DNA of 64,000 nucleotides from Prochilodus magdalenae (taxonomy: Eukaryota > Chordata > Actinopteri > Characiformes > Prochilodontidae): NCBI GenBank assembly GCA_024036415.1, contig JAMWET010001668.1, forward strand, positions 1-64,000. Reading direction: 5' to 3'. The position numbers and the translations under genes are program-made. This document shows, piece by piece, positions 37,766 to 49,831 of the stretch (position 1 is its first letter; each line of letters opens with the position of its first letter). The notes under the pieces were generated by a model, which was not told the origin of the DNA, did no database searches, and worked only from the letters and a program-made list of their open reading frames with translations.

Positions 37766-38153
37766 GAAAAAAGTTGGAAGAAAAAGACTATGCCAGATTC
37801 ATGATGTGGTCTTAAATTGCTGAACTGTTCACACCTATGAGCTTATGAGTGCATAGATTCAGTTTCTATCCAAGAAGTCCCAAGAAGCATAACACGGGTA
37901 TATGTTCCTGAACCTTCCTGAGAACAGTGTAACAATGGGTTTTTCCCCCAAATAAATACATTTGATCATGCACATTGCAGGTTCTGTGTGTGACTGCATG
38001 TCATGTAATGTACCTGTAAGGCTAGTGGAGCCCATGAAGTGGAAGAACAAGTCTGTAATAAAGTAGGTATATACAACATACAAGCGATATCCATATGTTA
38101 GTGCCAGATGCGCACCACACCTACCGGACTAGCTGTATATTGCTGCTCATGGA

Positions 38154-38810
38154 ACGAACTACAACTTACTGAATGAGCTGAAACAGAGAGACTTTCCTAC
38201 ACTGCGAATACTGTAAACTTGTCTCATTTGTAAAGTAATGTTGATGGTGTTAGTGTTATGGGCTTGTGTAAAATTTTTGAAACATGGAATTCCAGTCCTT
38301 ACTCCAACATTGCTACTAGATTTGACACATGTACTGTTTTTGTTCGTTCATTCCTGAACTCTAAAGTAACCTACTGTTAAAGTTTTAACATTTTCCATTA
38401 ACATTGTGTCCCTACTGAGACAGGATGTCATTACCACAGCAATGCTTTATTTGTAATATCATGTTTTTTATTTTAACACTTAAACCGACATGATTTACTT
38501 ATTAGCACTGCAACATCTGTTACTAAGAGTAATGAGGTAAAGAAGGTATCATTATCTGATACACCACAACCCTACATTACAGAATGCCCCTGGCTTAAGA
38601 ACACTGCACATACCTTGTACTTCCACTCAGTGGCCATTGTGTTTCTGTTTTGTTGCATTTTAGTGCCAGTGAACAGTTAAAATTCAGTTAGCTGACGTCT
38701 TTCACCACAGGACACAAGCTAATTAGTTAAGGATGAAGAGCTCCATTCTGCTTTAACAGGTTCCAGTTTTTCCATAAATCTTTTAATTTTTTTTAAAAAA
38801 AAATATTCAT
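38154..38810. other. No recognised gene
   Basis: Unique sequence between the duplication and the repeat array; no open frame or repeat recognised. Confidence 0.4.
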
Positions 38811-38936
38811 TTAAATTATAATATATATATATATTATAATGTGTGTATATATAAATATACAGTGTATATATATATAATATATATATATATTATAATGTGT
38901 GTATATATAAATATACAGTGTATATATATATATATA
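38811..38936. repeat. (TA)n with an internal tandem duplication
   Basis: Two near-identical blocks of 'tataatgtgtgtatatataa' plus 'atatacagtg' sit in an AT run. Confidence 0.85.
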
Positions 38937-39319
38937 TGACCAATTCACTAGCCGATTCAGAATGTTGAGAACATAGGACGATGAGGTAATTGGCATCATT
39001 TTCTGTAATAAAAAACCTTTATTAAAATTTTATTTCCTGATTAGCTTTATACGGTCAGAGTGCTTTATTATTTCTCTTATTATAATTATGCCACAGGGTC
39101 TCCATACAGTTAAAGCAATATGACTTTTTTCTTCATGCTGTAGTTACCAACATGTAACAGCAGAGGGCAGCCTTTAGCACATCTCAGAACATACAGTCAG
39201 TCAAACCTGATGAGCTGCATGCCATTAAAACACTGTCACATCCCATGAACAAGAAAATATTTATTTTATTCTCTTTATTTATAATAAACGTTCATTCGTA
39301 AGCATGTATAAATCTGTAA

Positions 39320-39375
<56 letters not shown>

Positions 39376-39757
39376 TTTATACATATATATTTATAATTAT
39401 AATAAGAGAAAAAAAAAATTTCTTCATGCTGTAGTTACCAACATGTAACAGCAGAGGGCAGCCCTTAGCACATCTCAGAACATACAGTCAGTCAAACCTG
39501 ATGAGCTGCATGCCATTAAAACACAGTAACATCCCATAAATAAGAAAATATTAATTTTATTCTCTCCTATTTAAAATTAACGTTCACTCCTAAGCATGAC
39601 GAGGTCTGTCGAGTCACCCAATGAAAACATTTGGTAAATTATGAAACTGAATGAAAATTGACTAGAGCCCGAACTGTAGAGCAGCTGAAACCCTATATCA
39701 AGCTTGAATGAAAAAATAGTTCAAATTGTTTATTTATTTTTTCTGTTATTATAATTA

Positions 39758-39821
<64 letters not shown>

Positions 39822-39856
39822 AAAAAAAAAATATATATAAAATATATACATATAAG

Positions 39857-39939
<83 letters not shown>

Positions 39940-40485
39940 TTTTTCCTTGTATGTAATAGGAGAAATAATAAAGCACTCTAACCGTATTACGCTAATCAGG
40001 AAATAAACTTTTAATAAAGGTTTTTTATTATTGAAAATGCTGCCAAATACCTCATCGTCCTATGTTCTCAACATTCTGAAACGGCTAGTGAATTGGTCAG
40101 TGGAGCAGACACGGGGTCTCCATACCGTCAAAGCAATATGACATTTTTTTCTTCCGGCTGTAGTTACCAACATGTAACAGCAGAGGGCAGCCTTTAGCAC
40201 ATCTCAGAACACACAGTCAGTCAAACCTGATGAGCTGCATGCTATTAAAACACAGTAACATCCCATTAATAAGAAAATATTAATTTTATTCTCTCCTATT
40301 TAAAATTAACGTTCACTCCTAAGCATGACGAGGTCTGTCGAGTCACCCAATGAAAACATTTGGTAAATTATGAAACTGAATGAAAATTGACTAGAGCCCG
40401 AACTGTAGAGCAGCTGAAACCCTATATAAAGCATGAATGACAAAATAGTTCAAATTGTTTATTTATTTTTTTCTGTTATTATAAT

Positions 40486-40547
<62 letters not shown>

Positions 40548-40586
40548 AGAAAAAAATATATATATAAAATATATACATATAAGAAA

Positions 40587-40633
<47 letters not shown>

Positions 40634-41221
40634 CCTTGTATGTAATAGGAGAAATAATAAAGCACTCTAACCCTACAACGCTAATCAGGAAATAAACTTT
40701 TAATAAAGGTTTTTTATTACTGAAAATGCTGCCAAATACCTCATCGTCCTATGTTCTCAACATTCTGAAACGGCTAGTGAATTGGTCAGTGGAGCAGACA
40801 CGGGGTCTCCATACCGTCAAAGCAATATGACATTTTTTTCTTCCGGCTGTAGTTACCAACATGTAACAGCAGAGGGCAGCCTTTAGCACATCTCAGAACA
40901 CACAGTCAGTCAAACCTGATGAGCTGCATGCCATTAAAACTGTAACATCCCATAAATAAGGAAATATTCATTTTATTCTCTCCTATTTATAATAAACATT
41001 CACTCCTAAGCATGAAGAGGTCTGTCCAGTCATCCAATGAAAACATTTGGTAAATTATGAAACTGAATGAAAATTGACTAGAGCCCGAACTGTAGAGCAG
41101 CTGAAACCCTATATAAAGCATGAATGACAAAATAGTTCAAATTGTTTATTTTTTCTGTTATTATAATTATGTATATATATATATATACTTTTCCTTGCAT
41201 ATATATGTATATATATACAAG

Positions 41222-41274
<53 letters not shown>

Positions 41275-41572
41275 GGAGAAATAATAAAGCACTCTAACCG
41301 TATAACGCTAATCAGGAAATAAACTTTTAATAAAGGTTTTTTATTATCGAAAATGCTGCCAAATACCTCATCGTCCTCTGTTCTCAACATTCTGAATCAG
41401 CTGGTGAATTGGTCAGTGTAGCAGACACGGGGTCTCCATACAACTAAAGCAATATGACATTGTTTTCTTCATGCTGTAGTTACCAACATGTAACAGCAGA
41501 GGGCAGCCTTTAGCACATCTAAGAACATACAGTCAGTCAAACCTGATGAGCTGCGTGCCATCTTATACTTCT
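38937..41572. repeat. Tandem array of 0.3-0.7-kb units with (TA)n tracts
   Basis: A block of about 115 bp ('gctgtagttaccaacatgta' to 'gagctgcatgccattaaaac') recurs at about 39,131, 39,422, 40,151, 40,841 and 41,468. Between blocks lie a conserved spacer ('aacgttcactcctaagcatg'), (TA)n runs and a block of about 144 bp ('aataataaagcactctaacc'). The first copy of the 144-bp block (38,937-39,080) is inverted relative to the others (39,956-40,099, about 40,645-40,790 and 41,271-41,415). The array ends exactly where duplication copy 2 begins. Confidence 0.93.
39157..39170 (+). promoter_or_regulatory. CTCF-like core, first of five in the array
   Basis: 'acagcagagggcag' matches 13 of 14 positions of CCASYAGRKGGCRS (A for C at position 1). 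It recurs in the same orientation at 39,448-39,461, 40,177-40,190, 40,866-40,879 and 41,493-41,506. Binding is inferred. Confidence 0.4.
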
Positions 41573-44500
41573 CCTTCTTGAGGCTGTTGATGATTACGAT
41601 AAGATTATATAACTTATTTCTAGTTTTTGTATTTATTATTTGTACTTGTAATTTAAATGATTTGAAGCCAAATCACTTCCCTACACTGGCAGGCCATTTG
41701 GCTTGTTTCTTACTTTACTAAAATCACTTTAAACAAGCAAAAAGGGTCTGGAAGTAAGTTTGGTGTAGGTGCTCAGGCACAGGCACAGATCCTACATGCA
41801 CATTAAAATGTACAGAATTTTTACATTCTGGTTAAAGAGAAAGTTCACATCAGATTTTGGTTGAAAAAAAAAAAAAAAACAACGGAAAAAACACTGAAAG
41901 CTGTCAGGAGATAAGAACTTGACTCAACATGCGCAGAGCTAAAAGTCAGATAAGTTTTACTAAACAAATCGACAGCTGAACACAACAGCTATATCCAGCA
42001 TACATAACAAATGGGCAATGGAGTTTGGGAGATCGGCGGTGTCAGGGAAACCAAGAGGCGAGACCAAAGCAATTCAGCAGTGTAATACTAAGTTGTTTCA
42101 AAACTCTATATTTAAGGTTACTGTGTAGATTTCTGTCAGATAGGAGCGCCTTTGTTTTTGTCGTCTGATGCTAAAAAATACATTTTAAAAGGCTGTTTTC
42201 ACTGGCAATTAATTGAATGAGGGGGTGATCACTGACTTTCTCTCAGTATTCCAAGTAACAAGCAAAAGGTTAAAACTGTGCACCAGATCCCTATACCTGT
42301 GGATAACTGCTTTAATTAATAAAAGTAAAACATCAAATAATTGGCATCCGACAGATGCTTAGACATGACCGATATTTCAAGGTGATATCGAATGTTTACT
42401 GTTAAAAAAGTAGAATGTTTTGCCATTGCCAAGCTTCTGTAATCACTTTTTTTTGGACTTGTGATCTTATGTAATAACAGTATGTAAGTTTCAAAACGGG
42501 TGGTGCAGCCGATATAAACTTTATGCTGTGTTTCTCTCCATATTATTAGAAGTAGTGTCAGAAATTCTATAAGCAATGCTGCTTGGGATTGCTTAACAAG
42601 TGGTTTGAAGTTACCGTGTGACGAATTATGTGGCATGCGTTTTACTCAATGCTAACGTGAAGCCAGAAGCTTCTTTTACAGTTTGGTTTTAGACTTAACA
42701 ATCACTTTTCCCCTTTAGCAGGTACGCTGAGGTTAAAACGTATGAATACAGGGGGGTGGGGCTGTATGCACAGTGGTAGACACCATGAATGACCCAACGT
42801 TTGGTATTGGAGTAAATTTGCAGTCCTAGAGTTGCTGTCTGTGGGGTTTCCAAAAGGCACCCACTTGTTCAAAGTCCAGCAGGGACAGGAAAGCAGGCCA
42901 AATAGCTAAGTTTCTCTACAATGCAGCGTATCACGACACCACCACAGCTGGAGGGTGGCTGGAAACATTGCACAAACATTCAGGATACCAAAATGATCAA
43001 TGAACTGATATCAGACTCTGCTGACATATGGCTTTCACTGTGCATACTTTAGTCTTGATATGGGTTTGTCACAATATTTCTAGGCACAGAAGTATGTCAC
43101 CTGCAGTGATATATGCAGGGTCAAAGGTCATGGCAATCAGCCATGGTGTTTGGCCTTGCACTTTACACACACAGATTTCTCCAGATTCCCTGAATTCTTT
43201 GATATGATGATGTACTGTAGAGGGCATGGGCATAGGGTTGCAAATAGAGACATGTCCTCACCAATATTATGGTAGGAGAGAATTAATTCTACTGATAGCT
43301 GAATGCTTGAATTTTTCGGACTGAAGTCATATCAAGGAGTATAACAGTTTTCACATTCACAGCCAAGTGTCAAACAAGACTTTCACACTGCCATTCTGAG
43401 TCGCTCTGGCCCAGCACCACTGCAGTCTTTGGCAACATTGCTGTGGTGTTAAAGGGCAGCCATCATAACGGCCTGTGTGCATGTAGTCCTGCATCGTGCA
43501 GTCATCTGCCAATAGTGCTGGCATGAACAGTATGACTCACGGAGGGCATCACTGCGAGCTGAACGTCCACAATCATGGTACGGCATGAAGGCTCATCCTT
43601 GTTTATTTTACATGTGCGGTCGACTGTGAATCAATCGCACCAAGCTTTATTCCTGTCAGCTACTTCCTTCCAAGTGCAACTAGTTTTCTGATATGTGTAG
43701 TTTTGGTGCCACAACTGTGTCATTTTTTTGTTGGCACTTACAACAGGCCAATTCTTGCCCTATATCTCAACCACTGGATTATAGAGATTTTGCAGCAGCA
43801 ATCCTCTCAATAATCATAATCATTATCATTGCTGTCCTTTTTAGCCCACCCTTTCACTTTCATTGTACTATGTGTACAAACTAAACACAACACTGACACT
43901 CCCACATTCCGGGATGAAGGTGAAATCCGAAGAGACGTTTGTAAGCCTTACTTGACAAGATCCATCTGTTGTTAAGGCAAAACAATAAAAAAATAAATAA
44001 AAACATCTAACAACGTACTAGAAAAGAAATTTTCTGGATCAGATTCTGAGTTTTATATGGGTGTATGCTGAAGAACATGCATGGGCTCAGCTTAGTTATC
44101 AGGCTGTTACCAGTCAACACATTCTGACATGAAATACTTGGAATCAGGGGCAGGAGGTGAAGGTGAGGTGAAGACGGTCTGAGGTAATAGGCGGGTGAGG
44201 ATTTTTTAGCACATGAGGAAAGATAAAACGCTGACACAGTAAGAGAATAACATACACTGGACGAAGAAAGACAATGAAGCAGGTGGAAGAACATGTACTT
44301 TCTCTCAGTAATTTGAAGACATCAAATAAATATTTATAAAAAAATGATGCTGATGTAACTGTACTATGCTGTAAACTGTGTATGTAAACCATGAAAACAC
44401 TTTAGGCGTCATTCTTGACACGGCAGACACAACAAACTCCACTAAAATGAATCAGCCAGCAATTCATACTTATTAATAAGAGACAAAATACATTATTACT

Positions 44501-46341
44501 CCCCAATTACTAACAGATATTTCTAACAGTAGACTGCTGCTGGTTATCTCCTGGAAGTCTGGAAAACTGTCAGTGCATCTCTTGTGATCTGTCCAGATGA
44601 CAGTGGTCGACGGTCATCACCAGATCTCAAAGTGTTTATCTTTTAGGAAGGGCTCTGTGTCTGCTGAAGAGTCTGTAGACACAAAAATACACAATTATCA
44701 CAAAGATCAACTAATGCTTCTGCACGAACATATTCATTGGCCACACAACCCCTCCCTTGTAGCTCCACCTTCCTGGTGTACAGACAGTAGCACATCTCTT
44801 AAAGCATAGTCTATGTTAGCCATCCTCTAGGCTTGTATCTGACTGCTGAGTACAGATGGCTGACATGGCAAAACTATAAATTGACAATACTAGAAGATGT
44901 TTTCACAATATGAGATATACACCAAATTTCTGGTTCATATTCAAGTCTGAACAGACAATATTACTGTAGGCTGTTTGTTGTTTACAAGATCTCTACGATT
45001 GTTTGAAATCTGTCTTTTTATAATGAAGTTAGAAGCACTGTTAGAAGCACCAACGAGGCACATAATATACTCAGAAAAGCGTATTGTGATGTCAGATCAC
45101 CTACTACTGGAAAATTTTAGATGGTCCACTCTCTCACAGGCAGTAACACTGATGGGTGTGAGTGATCCTGCTATCAGAATCTGGTTATTGATGAATAAGG
45201 TAGAGAGGGACTGAAACTGCAAGCAACAGTAAGCCTACAGTCTGCAAGTGTACACCTAGAGTTCAGTGCAGAAGGTTTGTTTGTTGGTTTTCTAATTGAA
45301 AATGAGTGAACACATCCTCTACAGAAAACACATTTAAATACGTCATTTTTTCTGTCAAATTGTAGCAGTTTATATTTATTTGCTAGTTAGTTTAGTTTAA
45401 TAGTTCTATGCTGTTTTTTGTTTTGTATTTGTTTTACTGTTGTACTGGGCTGTTTTTGTGAAATTGCTACTGGCTGCTAAATTTCCTTCTGGATCAATAA
45501 AGTATCTGTCTGTCTATCTGTCTAGCTATTCGTCTAGCTATCTATCTTTGATATTCAAAGACAACTGGCCCTTATTCACTAATAACATCCAGAGTCTTCT
45601 ATATATTCTTTTATATACTTATATATACTAATACTATATATTCTTTTATATACTCATTCACCAATAACATCCAGAGTCTTTTATATATTCTTTTATATAC
45701 TAATACTATATATTCTTTTATATACTCATTCACTAATAGCATCCAGAGTCTTCTATATATTCTTTTATATACTTATATATACTAATACTATATATTCTTT
45801 TATATACTCATTTACTAATAACATCCAGTCTTTTATATATTCTTTTATATACTTATACTATATATTCTTTAATATACTCATTTACTAATAACATCCAGTC
45901 TTTTATATATTCTTTTATATACTCATTTGCCAATAACATCCTTTTATATATTCTTGAAAAAAGTTGGAAGAAAAAGACTATGCCAGATTCATGATGTGGT
46001 CTTAAATTGCTGAACTGTTCACACCTATGAGCTTATGAGTGCATAGATTCAGTTTCTATCCAAGAAGTCCCAAGAAGCATAACACGGGTATATGTTCCTG
46101 AACCTTCCTGAGAACAGTGTAACAATGGGTTTTTCCCCCAAATAAATACATTTGATCATGCACATTGCAGGTTTTGTGTGTGACTGCATGTCATGTAATG
46201 TACCTGTGAGGCTAGTGGAGCCCATGAAGTGGAAGAACAAGTTTGTAATAAAGTAGGTATATACGACATACAAGCGATAGCCATGTTAGTGCCAGACGCG
46301 CACCACACCTACCGGACTAGCTGTATATTGCTGCTCATGGA
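41573..46341 (+). repeat. Segmental duplication, copy 2
   Basis: Direct repeat of 32,393-38,153. It is about 1 kb shorter, mainly because the minisatellite at 45,577-45,955 is contracted, plus small indels such as the one near 43,140. Its right end lies 118 bp from the last recognised exon of the LRR gene, so the duplication may have involved sequence just beyond that exon. Confidence 0.95.
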
Positions 46342-46458
46342 GACAATGCTGTAGATTCGTCTTGCTGAACTGTCACTGATGTCATTGTGGGTTATCATCA
46401 TTAATGTGGGTTCAGGCAGGACTATACACGCATGAGCGCACACACACAGCATACTCAC

Positions 46459-46701
46459 TTCAGCACGTCTATTTTATGCAGCTCCAGGCAGTGGTCAGAG
46501 AGCTGGCAGTGGCTAAGGTCCAGTTCTGACAAGCCTTCAGTGTGTTCCAGAAACAGTGCTAGTGATCTGCAGGCCTGCTGGTTCAGCTGGGTCCCACTGA
46601 GGTCCATTTCTCCTTCCAGGGCCTGACACAGAGCTACAGCCCGGAAATCAGTTCTCACATGGACCAGAGCCAAGAACTGAAGCAGCAGAGCTTTAGTGCA
46701 G
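46459..46701 (-). CDS. LRR gene exon 9 (last recognised)
   Basis: A 243-bp exon, phase 2-2; acceptor '...ctctctctctcag', donor 'ctgaa|gtgagtatg', a strong consensus. It encodes 'CTKALLLQFLALVHVRTD', 'GEMDLSGTQLNQQACRSL' and 'LSELDLSHCQLSDHCLE', the clearest LRR in the gene. No stop is reached, so further exons are expected at lower coordinates; none was recognised in the duplicated DNA. Confidence 0.87.
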
Positions 46702-49700
46702 CTGAGAGAGAGAGGGAGGGGATATGTTATTAATATCAAGAAATCATGTTTTGGTAACAGATGCAACAGTATGCTCCTGTTAACAGGTAAGAGTTTCCAC
46801 AGACACGGTGCTGGATGTTACACTAGACACCCCAAAGTTCACCTAAAACTGAACTAAATCATATTCAAATGAAAATATCTGAAACAAGGTATTAAAAAAG
46901 CCCAAGATATTATAGTGACCCTGCTGCACTGAGAGACTCTGAAGGGGTGGCTGCTCCCTCCAACAACCAATCAATCAATAATTATTTGTATAGCGTTTTT
47001 AAAACCAACACTGTCTCAAAGCAAATTCACAGAAAATGAGTGTGTTATAAAACACGAAGTTAATGAGTTAATGTATAGACATAGTAGGGGGAGTCTGGGT
47101 CCAAGCCCCCCTTGAGCAAGCCAGAGTCAACAGTGGTGAGGAAAAACTCCCTTGAGTAAGGAAGAAGCCTCGAGAGGAACCAGGCTCAAGGGTGGAACCC
47201 AACCTCCTCAGGTCAACAAGGGACTGTTTATGTTGTTGTGTGTGTTTGTCTCCTGGTTTAGGTTATATGTACATGTGTTGTGTGTTGTTTGGTGTCGGGA
47301 CGTCATCTGGTAACCGTCACTGTAATACAGCCTGTGACTGAAACACATGTGCACCATATAGCACAGGTTGTTGTAGCCACCCTGCATGCTCAGAAACCCT
47401 ACTCTCAAATTCACTCAGCTTGTTGTTTGAAGCTAAAGCTGGATTTTGTTCTTGAGCTCAGTCCTATAAGTGCATCTCACCGTAGTCTGACCATGTGCAA
47501 GGCGGAGAAGAGAACATCCACTCCAGCATCCTGTATCTCACAGTCCTCTAGAATGAGCTCTGTGTGTTTCTGAGCGTTCAGGATGACTGTGCTGATGACC
47601 GTACAGTCCTCAGCGGTCAGATGTAGAATGTTGTCCTGGGTTTGTGCAGTCAGGTCCAGACCGATGCGACAGGAAAAGTCCAGTCTGTTCTGCAGAGCAG
47701 AGAGCACTGCTGCTACTGGGCTTTCCTGGAGCTCAGTGACACTGCAGCAGTGGAGAAGCTTCAGCAGCAGGAGCCTGTCAGCACTGACAACAAATCACAA
47801 ACACTTACAGAGGCTAATTCATACACAGAAATGCAATTGATGACCTTCATAAAGACTATATACTCATATTTTTGGTATTGTCACAAATAGATATTTTACT
47901 TTAAACATTTTAAAAGTAATTTCTGTCTTTTTTTAAAAAGTATTGTAGCAGAACTTTAACATCTACATTCATGAAATTATGTTAAAGAGGCAGAGGTGTA
48001 GTGTTAGGAGTCTCGCATGTTCCGGCACCCATGTAGTAATTATTTGTCTAAATTTCACTCAAAGAGAAATGCAGCTGACAGTGACAATTTCTTTTATTTT
48101 GCTGTTAATTAATATATTTACTTTTTTCTCTTAATATAAGAGATAAGTAATTCCTATCTTGGGTGTTGACAAATGGCTTCTAATAAAATGCCTTCATTAC
48201 CATTATCATCATCACATAAAATATGTATTTCGCTTTATTAGTACTGAATTACCTGAGATGAGAAACTCTACTGAACAGAGGCAGAATGCTCTCTAACTCC
48301 CCCTCTGGTAAGGAGGTCCACAGCAGGCTGAGAGAGACAGCGGTGCAGTGCTGAAGGGTAAAGCGCAGGGCAGCACAGTGGACAGAATCCAGCTCTCTAC
48401 CGTTCAGGTTGATGCGATTCTCTATGGAACTCAAAAGGCTGGAAACACAGTCAGCTGAGCGAGTCTCATAAATCTCTCTGATGATGAGCAACACAACGTT
48501 GGAGCTCAGTCTGTGGGGATCACATCACACGTTCATAAATGTGGTATATTAGCATTTCAGTTATACACTGACCTTGCACTTCAGTAAGTACACGCAACTA
48601 ATCTGCACTCACTGTCCATTTTCTCAGCTCCACCTACCATATAGATGGTATAGACAGTCCATCTCTGTCTGTGCATAACTGATCCCCTTGTTTTACCTTG
48701 TTCTTCAATGATCAGGACCCCCACAAGAACACCACAGGGTTTGAATGATTTGGAATGTGAATCATTTACAGCACTGTAGTGACACTGACATGGAACTGTG
48801 TTGTACTGGTGTGAGTGGACTAGCCAAGTTCGGTTATTCCTATAAGGATTAATCACAGCAGAGGTCTACAGGATGACTAACACAAGCTCTGCAGCAGCAG
48901 ATGAGCCATCATCTCTGACTGTACATCTACAAGGTAGACTAGCAAGGTAGGAGTGGCTAATAGAGTGGACAGTGAGTGGACACAGTGTTTAAGTCACAGC
49001 AGACACAGAACACAGTGTCTGCGGTGTCTGCTCCCCATGTGCCACTGCAACACACACTAACACACCATCACTATGGCAGTGTCACTGCAGGGTTGAGAAT
49101 CACCCTCACCCTGATAATACCTGAGCTGTGGTGGTCTTATGGGGGTCTTGAAAACTGAAGAACATGGTGAAAGGGGCTAAAAGTGCATGCAGTCTGCGAT
49201 TGGAGAACTACAAAGTGTATCTGGTCAGTATGTGAAGCTGACAAACAGACAGTGACAGTGTGTGTGTATACAGGCCCCCTTCACACCTCTGGTAAAGATG
49301 ATTAAAGTGGTCAAGGAAAAAAGAATCTAACACTTAACAAATTAGTAAGCTGTTCAAAATTAAAGTAGTCCTGTTAGTTCTCTTTCCCAACATGGTGTAT
49401 ATGGCCTTAGAAGCATCCTCAGCATTAATGTTCTCAACAGCATTATTTAGATATGAAAGTTTTTTTTATTTTCCAGTTGAGTGTGTTCTAAAATTCTGAG
49501 TAAGACCTGATGATGTGACTGTCTTACCTTTTGAAATGAACGCCAGCAAGCAAAGACATAAGCTGCCTGATTTGTTTATAAGTGATTCTGCTCTTCATGA
49601 CGTTCACCCTGATGCGACAAACTCCTTGTTGGACAAAATAAATAAGCTCCTCCCAGCTGAGAGAACAGGAGGTCATGTCTCCTCCCATCTTTTCCAGGAA

Positions 49701-49771
49701 GAAGCAGGTTAGCTTCTTATCCTTCACTTCATAGACCAAATCAGCAAACTGCTGGAGAGACTCTTTAGACA

Positions 49772-49831
<60 letters not shown>

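Larger units (their letters stand above)
32393..38153 (+). repeat. Segmental duplication, copy 1
   Basis: This 5.76-kb segment recurs in direct orientation at 41,573-46,341 with only scattered substitutions. For example, I count two differences between 35,895-36,134 and 44,975-45,214. The right boundary is sharp: both copies share '...tgctgctcatgg' and then diverge. The duplicated DNA holds no recognised gene. It includes a Tc1 linker remnant (34,258-34,530), a LINE tail (36,395-36,430) and an AT-rich minisatellite. Short open frames appear in both copies but have no known motifs. Confidence 0.95.

Noticed and set aside
37112..37804. 230-codon open frame rich in 'LLYTHSLTSS' repeats
   Set aside because: It is the translation of an AT-rich minisatellite whose 30-bp unit is a multiple of three. 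The other strand is open too, and the duplicate copy lacks it.
38003..38050. 39-bp mini-exon on the minus strand bounded by AG and GT
   Set aside because: In phase 2 (required to continue the LRR gene) it contains a stop. The flanking consensus may be chance.
39693..40665. Open frames of alternating Ile and Tyr
   Set aside because: Pure translation of (TA)n microsatellites on both strands.
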